Part shown: positions 1 through 6,451 of the stretch, piece after piece | Layout of the letters: each line of letters starts with the position of its first letter | Position numbering within the stretch: the stretch's first letter is position 1 | Source of the DNA: JASJHI01 sp965371355 | GTDB taxonomy: Bacteria; Actinomycetota; Acidimicrobiia; Acidimicrobiales; Ilumatobacteraceae | Direction of reading: 5' to 3' | DNA length: 11,452 nucleotides | NCBI GenBank assembly: GCA_965371355.1 | Contig: CBDUYD010000092.1 | Span: 1-11,452 of the forward strand | Notes under the pieces: generated by a model | Databases searched by the model: none | Told to the model about the DNA's origin: nothing | What the model saw: only the letters and a program-made list of their open reading frames with translations | Program-made: the position numbers and the translations under genes

Positions 1-29
1 CCATCTCGACCAGGCCCATCTCGACCAGG
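1..29 (+). repeat. Two tandem copies of a 14-base repeat (15-base period)
   Basis: CCATCTCGACCAGG occurs at 1-14 and again at 16-29. The 15-base period is a multiple of three, so in the upstream frame it duplicates the peptide unit (P)ISTR. It looks like a small slippage duplication in the C-terminal tail of the preceding gene. Further copies could lie outside the window. Confidence 0.7.
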
Positions 30-38
30 GAGATCTGA
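1..38 (+). CDS. 3' end of an upstream meta-cleavage operon gene (partial)
   Basis: An open frame enters from the left edge and ends at a TGA (36-38) that shares its A with the aldolase ATG (38-40). Only eleven sense codons are visible; they read ISTRPISTREI and then stop. In meta-cleavage operons the gene just before the aldolase is normally the acylating acetaldehyde dehydrogenase, whose product forms a channelling complex with the aldolase. That identity is inferred from context, because the visible residues carry no diagnostic motif. The stop/start overlap supports a real translated gene here. The tail contains a five-residue in-frame duplication, described separately. Confidence 0.4.
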   Translation, partial: ISTRPISTREI

Positions 39-1060
39 TGCCCTTCTCCGACATGCTCGACGTCCGCGTCACCGATACCAGCCTGCGCGACGGCTCACAC
101 GCCAAGCGTCACCGGTTCACCGAGGGTGAGGTGCGCTCGATCGTCGCCGCCCTCGACGACGCCGGGATGCCGGTGATCGAGGTCACCCACGGCGACGGTC
201 TCGGCGGGTCGTCGTACAACTACGGTTTCTCCGCCACCGACGAGCGCGTGCTGATGAAAGCCGCTGTCGACGAGGCGAACTCGGCCAAGATCGCCGCGCT
301 GATGCTGCCGGGCCTCGGGGTGAAGGACGACATCACCGCCGCACACGACCTCGGCGTAGCGGTCATCCGGATCGCCACCCACTGCACCGAGGCCGACATC
401 TCCGAACAGCACTTCGCGATGTCGCGCGAGCTCGGGCTCGAGACGGTCGGCTTCCTGATGATGGCCCACACCGTCGCACCCGAGGTGCTCGCGGGGCAGG
501 CGCGCATCATGGCCGACGCCGGCTGCCAGTGCGTGTACGTCGTCGATTCGGCCGGGGCGATGATCCTCGACGACGCGGGCGAACGTGTTGCCGCGGTCGT
601 CGACGAGATCGGCGACGATGCTCAGGTCGGCTTCCACGGGCACGAGAACCTCTCCCTCTCGCTGGCCAACACGATCCTCGCGATCCGGGCGGGTGCGGTG
701 CAGGTCGACGGCTCGACGCGCCGGTTCGGCGCGGGTTCCGGCAACACGAGTTGCGAGGCGCTCGCCGCGGTCACCGAGCGGCTCGGCATCACAACCGGTC
801 TCGACGTGCTCAAGATGATCGACGCCGCCGAGGACGTCGTTCGGCCCGTGATGGACGAAGAGTGCGTGCTCGACCGCCTGTCGCTCACCATGGGCTACGC
901 GGGCGTCTACTCGAGCTTCTTGAAGCACGCCTTCCGAGCGGCCGAGCGCTACGACGTCTCGGGAGCCGAGATCCTGATGGAGTGCGGCCGCCGCCACCTC
1001 GTCGGCGGACAGGAGGATCAGATCATCCAGATCGCCTCGAGCCTCGCGGTGGGAGGCTGA
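38..1060 (+). CDS. dmpG: 4-hydroxy-2-oxovalerate aldolase
   Basis: This 340-residue protein is a class II (metal-dependent) DRE-TIM aldolase that splits 4-hydroxy-2-oxovalerate into pyruvate and acetaldehyde, the last carbon-carbon cleavage of aromatic meta-cleavage pathways. Length and residues match DmpG/BphI. The motif TDTSLRDGSHAKRH (12-25) gives Arg17, Asp18 and His21. The GFHGHENLSLS stretch (198-208) gives metal ligands His200 and His202, and Tyr291 (GVYSSF) is the expected catalytic tyrosine. The numbering coincides with DmpG as I remember it. The C-terminal part (from about 270) is the helical communication domain that contacts acetaldehyde dehydrogenase in known complexes. The ATG at 38 has GGGAG at 28-32 and overlaps the upstream stop, so translation is probably coupled. 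The tautomerase gene starts one base after the stop. Alternative symbols are mhpE, bphI and hsaF; substrate chain length cannot be fixed from sequence. Confidence 0.96.
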   Translation: MPFSDMLDVRVTDTSLRDGSHAKRHRFTEGEVRSIVAALDDAGMPVIEVTHGDGLGGSSYNYGFSATDERVLMKAAVDEANSAKIAALMLPGLGVKDDITAAHDLGVAVIRIATHCTEADISEQHFAMSRELGLETVGFLMMAHTVAPEVLAGQARIMADAGCQCVYVVDSAGAMILDDAGERVAAVVDEIGDDAQVGFHGHENLSLSLANTILAIRAGAVQVDGSTRRFGAGSGNTSCEALAAVTERLGITTGLDVLKMIDAAEDVVRPVMDEECVLDRLSLTMGYAGVYSSFLKHAFRAAERYDVSGAEILMECGRRHLVGGQEDQIIQIASSLAVGG

Positions 1061-1061
1061 C

Positions 1062-1292
1062 ATGCCGATCGTCAACGTTCACATGGCGTCGGGCCGGACC
1101 GAGCAGCAGAAGCGGGCGCTGATGACCGCGATCACCGAAGCGATGGTCGAACACCTCGGTGCGCCGGTCGAGTCGGTCAGGGTGTGGATCACCGAGTTCC
1201 CGGCCACCGACTTGATGGCCGGCGGCGAGGTTCTGGCCGATCGCCAAGCCCGACGGGAGCGCGATCCGGCCGACGACATGGGCCAGTCGTAG
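1062..1292 (+). CDS. dmpI: 4-oxalocrotonate tautomerase family protein
   Basis: This small 76-residue protein belongs to the tautomerase superfamily. It would convert 2-hydroxymuconate to 2-oxohex-3-enedioate in the oxalocrotonate branch of the meta-cleavage pathway. After removal of the initiator Met the N-terminus is Pro1, the general base. Arg11 (SGRTEQQKR) and Arg39 (ESVRVWITE) fall at exactly the positions known from the Pseudomonas enzyme. The third classical residue, Phe50, aligns with a Leu here (ATDLMAGGE). The protein is about 14 residues longer than the 62-residue model enzyme, with a polar tail ending ADDMGQS. The ATG lies one base after the aldolase stop, with GGGAGG at 1051-1056 as ribosome binding site, so the two genes are certainly co-transcribed. 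Family assignment is firm; the exact substrate is less so because related tautomerases act on other enols. Confidence 0.92.
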   Translation: MPIVNVHMASGRTEQQKRALMTAITEAMVEHLGAPVESVRVWITEFPATDLMAGGEVLADRQARRERDPADDMGQS

Positions 1293-1442
1293 TGCTCCGG
1301 TACAGGCCGTGCAACCAGCCGCCGCCGAGACGAAACGACATGCTCGACTCCTGGCTCGACATCCTCAACGCCGTCGACGGCGGAGCCCGCTGCGTCGAGT
1401 TCGCGTGACGTCCATGTCCGAAGACTGAATCGCACTCTGTCG
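1293..1442 (+). other. 150-base gap between the meta-cleavage operon and the AEC permease
   Basis: No convincing gene is present. A perfect 14-base palindrome, CGCCGTCGACGGCG, lies at 1369-1382. GCTCGAC is repeated directly at 1342-1348 and 1354-1360. An ATG at 1340 opens a 22-codon frame ending at 1408 without a good ribosome binding site, so I do not call it. I see no T-tailed hairpin, so the end of the operon transcript is not marked by an obvious intrinsic terminator. Confidence 0.4.
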
Positions 1443-2345
1443 ATGTCCGTCGCCAATGTCCTGTTCGACGTACTGGCGCCGGTGGCGCTGCTGATCGCGC
1501 TCGGGGCCGCCCTCGGCAGCCGCCTCGAGGTCGATGTATCGACCCTGTCCAAGCTCGCATTCCACGTGCTCGGCCCAGCGTTCGTATTCGCCGTACTCGC
1601 CGACGCCGAGCTGGATGGTTCGGCGGTCGTCCGGGTGGCTCTCGCGGCGTTGGCCGGGATGGGCGCTGCGATCCTCGTCGTGGTGGCCTGGGCGCGCGCC
1701 GCCGGAGCCGGCTACGAGACGACCGCGGCCGACGCGATGACCAGTTCGTACGGCAACGTCGGCAACATGGGCCTGGCCATCACGGGCTTTGCACTCGGAC
1801 AGGATGCTCTGCCCATCGCCGGGGTGCTGATGCTGACGATCAACGTCGGCGGGTTGGTGTTGAGTGTTGGGCTGGCCGAGGCCCGGACCCGCTCACCGAT
1901 TCATGCGCTGTGGCGGGGCCTCACCGCGCCGATGGCGATCGCGGGCTTGCTGGCGCTCGTCGTCAATCTGACCGGCACCGATCTGCCGCTGGCGCTGGAC
2001 CGCTCGATCGGCCTGCTCGCGGATGCTCTGATTCCGATCATGTTGTTCACGCTCGGCGTGCAACTCGTCGCTGCCGGAAGGCCGCGGGTCACGGGCGACC
2101 TGGGTCTGGTGTTGGTCGCCAAGCTCGCCATCGCGCCCGCGGCCGCGGGTCTTGTGGCCGTGTGGCTCGGCCTCGATGGCGACGCACTCGATGCGGTGAT
2201 CATCCAGTCGGCCATGCCGCCCGCTGTGTTCTGCGCGGTCGTGGCGCTGCAGTACGACCTCGCCCCGAATCGGGTCACCGCCGCCGTTGTCGGGGGCACG
2301 TTCGTCTCCGCTCTGACCCTGCCGGTCGTGCTCCTCGCCATCTGA
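1443..2345 (+). CDS. AEC-family (auxin efflux carrier-like) permease
   Basis: This is a 300-residue, very hydrophobic protein of the AEC/BART superfamily, which in bacteria includes malonate, malate and other carboxylate permeases. It has the usual two five-helix halves: helices at roughly 5-25, 37-52, 63-85, 105-120 and 125-145, then a cytoplasmic loop (ARTRSPIHALWRG), then a second set from about 161 to 300. Family hallmarks are the broken-helix motif SSYGNVGNMGLAI (101-113) in the first half and IIQSAMPPAVF (253-263) in the second. The ATG at 1443 has no clear Shine-Dalgarno sequence within 15 bases, so the start could be leaderless or slightly misplaced. It could belong with the preceding catabolic operon (export or uptake of a carboxylic acid), but the 150-base gap makes this uncertain. 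The substrate is unknown. Confidence 0.85.
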   Translation: MSVANVLFDVLAPVALLIALGAALGSRLEVDVSTLSKLAFHVLGPAFVFAVLADAELDGSAVVRVALAALAGMGAAILVVVAWARAAGAGYETTAADAMTSSYGNVGNMGLAITGFALGQDALPIAGVLMLTINVGGLVLSVGLAEARTRSPIHALWRGLTAPMAIAGLLALVVNLTGTDLPLALDRSIGLLADALIPIMLFTLGVQLVAAGRPRVTGDLGLVLVAKLAIAPAAAGLVAVWLGLDGDALDAVIIQSAMPPAVFCAVVALQYDLAPNRVTAAVVGGTFVSALTLPVVLLAI

Positions 2346-2378
2346 GCTCCCGACGATCCGCATGCCGGCACGCTCTGT

Positions 2379-2409
2379 TTGACCTGAGTACCTCCGATCG
2401 GCCTACTCT
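2379..2409 (+). promoter_or_regulatory. Candidate promoter of the TRAP transporter operon
   Basis: TTGACC (2379-2384) and TACTCT (2404-2409, fitting the actinobacterial TAnnnT -10) are separated by 19 bases, slightly longer than optimal. They lie just upstream of the strong ribosome binding site AGGGGGAGG (2422-2430) and the GTG at 2434, which fits a short leader. The call rests on sequence resemblance and position only. Confidence 0.45.
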
Positions 2410-2433
2410 TGGCGTTGCTGTAGGGGGAGGCTC

Positions 2434-3450
2434 GTGATCTCGATTCGCGCCGCCGGCCGCGGGTGGGGACACAACCTCGCCCCGAGGTTTGGCACGTACA
2501 CGACCAATCGTCCGGCCGCGCAATCGCCCGGCCCGCCGGCACCGACGCCGTCGCCCGAGGAAGCCATCGATCCGTCGGACTCCGAACCGACCGCACCGGC
2601 GACAGCAGATCCCGACCCGATCGTGACCGTCGACGGAATCGGCTCGGCCACCTCCGACCGCGAGTCGCCGGGGGCCGACCGCGAACCGTGGCCGATTCAT
2701 CCGATCGGCGTGGTCGCCGGGATACTGCTCGTGCTCGCCGTGATCTACTCGACCGTTCTCGACACGAAGTACCTGATCGGCAATCTCGAGCCCTGGCAGT
2801 GGCTGGCACTGCTCGTCGTCGTCGCGCTCTCCCTCTGGCCGGCGGGCCTCAACGGGCTCCGGGTCGGGATCGAGAGCATCGCGTCGGTCACCAAGCGGAT
2901 CTCGATGTTCCTCGCCTGGTTCGTGTTCATCGTCCAACTGTTCAACGTGATCACCCGCTACGGCACGAGATATGTCGACCAGGACATCCTGATCGGCCAG
3001 GCCACGAGCCTCGCGTGGATGTCGTTCGCCGCCCTCTTCCTCCTCGGCGCCAACTACGGCATCCGAGACGGGGTCAACCCGCGCATCGACTTCTGGTGGG
3101 CCAACTTCAGCGAGCGGCGCAAGGCCACGATCGATTTCCTCTTGCACACCTTGTTGTTCCTGCCGTTCCTGTTCATGGCGATCCGGATCCTCCAGCCCTA
3201 TGCCGCGATCGCGCTCGGTCGCAAACGCGACGGCTCATGGCCGAGCGGCTACCGGGTCTGGGAAACCTGGGAGCAATCCAACGACGCCGACCAGCTACCG
3301 GTCGGGCCGATCAAGGCACTGCTGCTCATCGGCTTCGTGCTGATGGCGGTTCAGATCGTCGCCGAGCTGATCAAGACCGGCTTCGTCATCGCAGGGCGGC
3401 GCAAGTACGCGGACGTCAAGGACACAGACGCCCCCCAGAGGATCGAATAG
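2434..3450 (+). CDS. dctQ: TRAP transporter small permease (DctQ-type), enlarged
   Basis: This is the small membrane subunit of a tripartite ATP-independent periplasmic (TRAP) transporter. It partners the large permease to move substrate delivered by the binding protein, driven by an ion gradient. At 338 residues it is much longer than the usual 160-230. Residues 1-85 form a polar Pro/Ala/Asp/Thr-rich tail with no signal peptide. Predicted helices are at about 91-109, 121-138, 157-174, 193-210, 234-254 and 291-312, so two helices precede the four-helix DctQ core. Core hallmarks include NVITRYGTRY (171-180), ANYGIRDGVNPRIDFW (206-221) and the W/E-rich loop before the last helix (GYRVWETWEQS, 272-282). 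The GTG start follows AGGGGGAGG by three bases. No ATG occurs in frame before Met158, and a GTG at codon 64 lacks a ribosome site, so 2434 is the best start. The large permease begins three bases after the stop. Confidence 0.88.
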   Translation: MISIRAAGRGWGHNLAPRFGTYTTNRPAAQSPGPPAPTPSPEEAIDPSDSEPTAPATADPDPIVTVDGIGSATSDRESPGADREPWPIHPIGVVAGILLVLAVIYSTVLDTKYLIGNLEPWQWLALLVVVALSLWPAGLNGLRVGIESIASVTKRISMFLAWFVFIVQLFNVITRYGTRYVDQDILIGQATSLAWMSFAALFLLGANYGIRDGVNPRIDFWWANFSERRKATIDFLLHTLLFLPFLFMAIRILQPYAAIALGRKRDGSWPSGYRVWETWEQSNDADQLPVGPIKALLLIGFVLMAVQIVAELIKTGFVIAGRRKYADVKDTDAPQRIE

Positions 3451-3453
3451 CCG

Positions 3454-5013
3454 GTGCTGGCGATCCTCGGACTCGAACTGGGCGTGTTCCTCGCCTTGTT
3501 CATGTTCGTCGTCTTCATGGCGATGATCCTGATCGGGTACAACGTCGCGTTCTCGTTCGCCGCCACGGCGATCCTGTTCGCGTTCATCGGCGATCTCACC
3601 GACACGTTTGATCCCAATACGCTGAACGCGCTGCCCGCACGTTGGTTCGGAGCGGTCAGCGACCCGCAGTTGCTGGCCGTGCCCCTGTTCGTGCTGATGG
3701 GCGCAATCCTCGAACGATCCGGTCTCGCCGAGCGGCTGCTCAACGCGGTCGGCATGCTGATGGGCGCGGTCCGCGGTGGGGTCGCGGCGGCGGTCGTGAT
3801 CGTCGGCACGCTGCTCGCCGCGGCGACCGGTGTGGTCGCGGCGACGGTCATCGTGATGGGCCTGCTCTCGCTGCCGGCGATGATCAAGCTCGGCTACGAC
3901 CACAAGCTCGCCACCGGAGCAATCGTCGCGTCGGGAACGCTGGCGCAGCTGCTGCCCCCGAGCATCGTGCTGATCCTGCTCGCCCAACAGTTCGGTGTCG
4001 GCATCCTCGGACTGTTCGCCGGTGCACTCCTGCCGGGGCTCATGCTGAGCGCCTTCTACATCGTCTACGTGCTCGTCATCTCCTACGTCAAGCCCGGTGT
4101 CGGCCCGGCGATGCCGGAAGATCAGCGCACGCTGCCGGGCAACCCGTCGGTGGCATCCAAGTTCCTCTTCGCCTTCTGCCTTGCGGCGCTCGTGGGCCTC
4201 GTGCTGCTGCTGTCGAGCGTGCGCACCTCGCTGACCGGCTTCGTGGTGTCGTTCGTCGTCCTCTTCGCGGTCCTGCTCGTCGGCAAGATGCTGACGACCG
4301 AGGTGCTGATCTCCATCATCCCGATCCTCGTGCTGATCGCCGGCGTACTCGTCTCGATCTTCCAGGGGGTGGCGACCCCCTCGGAGTCCGGCGCGGTCGG
4401 TGTGTTCGGAGCCCTGCTGCTGGCGGTGATGAACTGGATCTTCGACCGCATCCTGAGCAGGGAGGGAGCGACACACGTCCATCCGCGCTGGCGACTCGGC
4501 TGGACCGAGGTCAAACAGGCCGGCGAGTCGACCGCCAACATCACGATCCTCGTGATGACCCTGCTGTTCTGTTCGACCTTCTTCTCGCTGATGTTCTTCC
4601 AGCTCGGCGGTTCGGATCAGACGTCCGAGTGGCTGTCGGCGATCGGTGGCGGCAAGTTCGGATTCGTCGTCGTCTCGATGATCGCCGTCTTCCTGCTGGG
4701 CATCAACCTCGAGTTCCTCGAGATCACTTTCATCGTGGTACCGATCTTCGTACCCGCGCTCGAGGCGCTCGGCTTCACCAGCGACGAGAAGATCTGGTTC
4801 GCTGTGCTGATGGCCGTGAACCTCAACATGGCGTTCATCTCACCGCCGGTCGGTTTCTCGCTGTTCTACCTCCAGAGCGTCGCGCCACCCGAGGTGAAGA
4901 CCATCGACATCCACAAGGGAGCACTTCCGTTCATGGCGCTGCAGGGCGTCGCTCTCGTGATCCTCGGATTCTTTCCCGCCATCACCCAGTTCTCGCTCGA
5001 CACGTTCGGTTGA
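3454..5013 (+). CDS. dctM: TRAP transporter large permease (DctM-type)
   Basis: This 519-residue integral membrane protein is the transport channel of the TRAP system (IT superfamily). It has a dozen or more hydrophobic segments. Hallmarks in order: PLFVLMGAILERSGLAERLL (77-96), GGVAAAVVIVGTLLAAATGVVAA (108-130), QLLPPSIVLILLAQQFG (165-181), LGLFAGALLPGLML (185-198), FQGVATPSESGAVGVFGAL (303-321), and NLNMAFISPPVGFSLFYL (456-473) near the C-terminus. These two re-entrant-loop motifs (ATPSESGA and SPPVGFSLF) mark the symmetrical halves. It is longer than the ~425-residue sialic acid/dicarboxylate type because of an extra membrane segment around 233-290, as in the larger TRAP subgroup. The GTG at 3454 lies three bases after the dctQ stop, with AGAGGA at 3437-3442 as a somewhat distant ribosome site, implying coupled translation. 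An alternative start is Met17 or Met22, but that would cut into the first helix. Confidence 0.93.
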   Translation: MLAILGLELGVFLALFMFVVFMAMILIGYNVAFSFAATAILFAFIGDLTDTFDPNTLNALPARWFGAVSDPQLLAVPLFVLMGAILERSGLAERLLNAVGMLMGAVRGGVAAAVVIVGTLLAAATGVVAATVIVMGLLSLPAMIKLGYDHKLATGAIVASGTLAQLLPPSIVLILLAQQFGVGILGLFAGALLPGLMLSAFYIVYVLVISYVKPGVGPAMPEDQRTLPGNPSVASKFLFAFCLAALVGLVLLLSSVRTSLTGFVVSFVVLFAVLLVGKMLTTEVLISIIPILVLIAGVLVSIFQGVATPSESGAVGVFGALLLAVMNWIFDRILSREGATHVHPRWRLGWTEVKQAGESTANITILVMTLLFCSTFFSLMFFQLGGSDQTSEWLSAIGGGKFGFVVVSMIAVFLLGINLEFLEITFIVVPIFVPALEALGFTSDEKIWFAVLMAVNLNMAFISPPVGFSLFYLQSVAPPEVKTIDIHKGALPFMALQGVALVILGFFPAITQFSLDTFG

Positions 5014-5022
5014 CCAGATCGG

Positions 5023-5051
5023 TTGACGTAGACCGTGCCGCGCACCAAGAT
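5023..5051 (+). promoter_or_regulatory. Possible internal promoter ahead of the TRAP binding protein
   Basis: TTGACG (5023-5028) is followed after 17 bases by CAAGAT (5046-5051). The -35 is good and the -10 is poor. A separate promoter would make sense because TRAP binding proteins are needed in excess over the permeases, but the evidence is weak. Confidence 0.25.
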
Positions 5052-5055
5052 CGCA

Positions 5056-5065
5056 CACACGTGTG
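5056..5065 (+). promoter_or_regulatory. 10-base palindrome CACACGTGTG
   Basis: A perfect palindrome with no loop lies six bases before the AGGAGGAGG ribosome site of the binding-protein gene, in the 71-base dctM-dctP gap. It would suit a dimeric DNA-binding protein better than an RNA hairpin. The regulator is unknown, and chance occurrence is possible for a site this short. Confidence 0.3.
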
Positions 5066-5071
5066 AACTAC

Positions 5072-5080
5072 AGGAGGAGG
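5072..5080 (+). promoter_or_regulatory. Strong ribosome binding site for the TRAP binding protein
   Basis: AGGAGGAGG ends four bases before the ATG at 5085. It is far stronger than the sites of the two permease genes, consistent with higher production of the periplasmic/extracellular component. It fixes the start codon. Confidence 0.8.
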
Positions 5081-5084
5081 AAAC

Positions 5085-6353
5085 ATGACCATCGACGACA
5101 TGGAAGAGCGTTCCACCGGTCACAGCCGGAGGAATTTTCTCGGAAAGGCCGGCCTCGGCCTCGCCGGGTTCGCGGCAACGTCGGCCGTCCTGGCTGCATG
5201 TAGCAGCGACGACGGCGACAGCAGCAGCAGCGACACCGGTAGCGGCGACACGACAGGCGCGACGACAGGCGCGACGACAGCCGGAACGACCAGCGACGGC
5301 ACCGAGCCGGCGTCGACCACCGGCGACGAGGAGATCAGCCTCAGCCAGGATCTGCCCGAGATCGAGTGGGACATGGCCACCAGCTGGCCGACCTCGCTGG
5401 TGACCCTGTTCGGTTCGGCGCAGACCTTCGCCGAGCAGGTCAGCAGGTTGACCGGCGGGAGGTTCGTCATCACCCCGCGGCCGGCCGGCGAGATCGTCGG
5501 TGGCCTCGAGGTGCTGCCCACCGTGCGCGACCTCGGGGTCCAATCTGGCCACACGGCGTCCTACTACTACGTCGGGCTCAACGAGGTGCAGCAGTTCGGC
5601 ACCGCGGTTCCGTTCGGGCTCACTCAGCGCCAGCAGAACGCATGGTTGTACGAGGGTGGCGGGATCGAGATCCTCAACGAGTACAACGCGGAGGAGCACG
5701 GCATCATCGCCTTCCCGGCCGGTGGCACCGGCTGTCAGATGGGAGGCTGGTTCTCCAAGGAGATCAACACCGTCGGCGACCTCCAGGGCCTGAAGATGAG
5801 GATCCCGGGGATGGCCGGCACCGTGCTCACGAATCTCGGCGGCGAGCAGATCTCGATCGCCGGTGGTGAGATCCTCCCGGCGATCGAGACCGGTGCGATC
5901 GACGCCGCCGAGTTCGTCGGCCCGACCGACGACCTGATCCTCGGGCTCGACGGGTTCGAGGGACAGCTCTTCTACTACTACCCCGGTTGGTGGGAGCCGG
6001 GAACCGCTCTCGAGGTCGAGTTCCCGCTCGAACTCTGGAACGATCTGCCGGCGGAGTATCAGGCCGCGATCGAGAACGCCGCCGCGCACACCAACATGCG
6101 CACCATCGCCAAGTACGACGTGCTCAACCCGGTCGATCTCCAGACGGTCAAGGAGTTCGCCGAGATCCGCGAGTTCAGCCCCGAGATCATGTCGGCGTTC
6201 AAGGAGGAGACCGAGAACGTGCTCGACGACGTCGCCGCCGGCAACGCCAAGTTCGCCGAGATCCTCGGACCGTGGCGCGAGTATCGCGACAGCGTTGCCG
6301 AGTGGCACGGCCTCGCCGAGAAGTCGTACCTCGTCCAGCAGACCGAGATCTGA
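5085..6353 (+). CDS. dctP: TRAP transporter substrate-binding lipoprotein (DctP/TakP-type)
   Basis: This 422-residue extracytoplasmic receptor captures substrate for the DctQM permease. The N-terminus has a twin-arginine motif (HSRRNFLGKAG, 13-23), a hydrophobic stretch and the lipobox LAAC with Cys39, so it is probably Tat-exported and lipid-anchored. Residues 40-85 are a Ser/Asp/Thr/Gly linker. The ligand-binding fold runs from about 93 to 422. Hallmarks are GCQMGGWFSKEINTVGDL (216-233), LKMRIPGMAG (236-245) with the conserved Arg239, DAAEFVGPTDD (273-283) and YYYPGWWEPG (297-306), typical of the TakP/'mannitol-chloroaromatic' group. Gln218 and Glu276 are 58 residues apart, as are the sodium/2-oxo acid ligands Gln156 and Glu214 of TakP (numbering from memory). 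TakP Trp215 is replaced by Phe277. A 2-oxo acid or similar carboxylate is therefore a plausible substrate. The gene is last in the Q-M-P operon. Confidence 0.93.
   Translation: MTIDDMEERSTGHSRRNFLGKAGLGLAGFAATSAVLAACSSDDGDSSSSDTGSGDTTGATTGATTAGTTSDGTEPASTTGDEEISLSQDLPEIEWDMATSWPTSLVTLFGSAQTFAEQVSRLTGGRFVITPRPAGEIVGGLEVLPTVRDLGVQSGHTASYYYVGLNEVQQFGTAVPFGLTQRQQNAWLYEGGGIEILNEYNAEEHGIIAFPAGGTGCQMGGWFSKEINTVGDLQGLKMRIPGMAGTVLTNLGGEQISIAGGEILPAIETGAIDAAEFVGPTDDLILGLDGFEGQLFYYYPGWWEPGTALEVEFPLELWNDLPAEYQAAIENAAAHTNMRTIAKYDVLNPVDLQTVKEFAEIREFSPEIMSAFKEETENVLDDVAAGNAKFAEILGPWREYRDSVAEWHGLAEKSYLVQQTEI
5250..5280 (+). repeat. 12-base tandem repeat in the lipoprotein linker
   Basis: ACGACAGGCGCG occurs at 5250-5261 and 5262-5273, followed by a partial third copy (5274-5280). 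In frame it encodes TTGA-TTGA-TT within the flexible linker after the lipidated cysteine. The length is a multiple of three, so copy-number changes would alter tether length without breaking the gene. Confidence 0.75.
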
Positions 6354-6391
6354 TCACCCGGTCACCGTCCCGCCCCCGTAGTTCTCGCGCT

Positions 6392-6443
6392 CCGTCCGCC
6401 CGGCCCGATCCCCGGGTTCGTGGCGGCGGCGCGCGGCGGACGG
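6392..6443 (+). terminator. Inverted repeat after the TRAP operon, possible weak terminator
   Basis: CCGTCCGCC (6392-6400) and GGCGGACGG (6435-6443) are perfect 9-base complements around a 34-base GC-rich loop that can fold further. There is no T-run, and the right arm reaches to nine bases before the next start codon. It could be a transcript-end structure for the TRAP operon or a leader structure of the next gene. Confidence 0.3.
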
Positions 6444-6451
6444 GTACGTAG

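Noticed and set aside
95..1075. Long minus-strand open frame (326 codons) opposite the aldolase gene
   Set aside because: It is a mirror of a gene with complete active-site conservation; its translation is Arg/Asp/His-rich with no family motif, as expected in GC-rich DNA.
1340..1408. Short frame MLDSWLDILNAV... (22 codons) before the AEC permease, possible leader peptide
   Set aside because: No ribosome binding site, no regulatory codon run and no terminator/antiterminator pair; the permease start lies 34 bases later with no coupling.
3295..4482. Minus-strand frame of 395 codons opposite dctQ/dctM
   Set aside because: The product is nearly all Asp, Glu, Arg, Gln and His, a typical antisense shadow of a hydrophobic membrane protein gene.
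4866..6308. Minus-strand frame of 480 codons opposite the TRAP binding protein
   Set aside because: It is antisense to a clear Tat lipoprotein gene; the frame has no recognisable domain or start signal.
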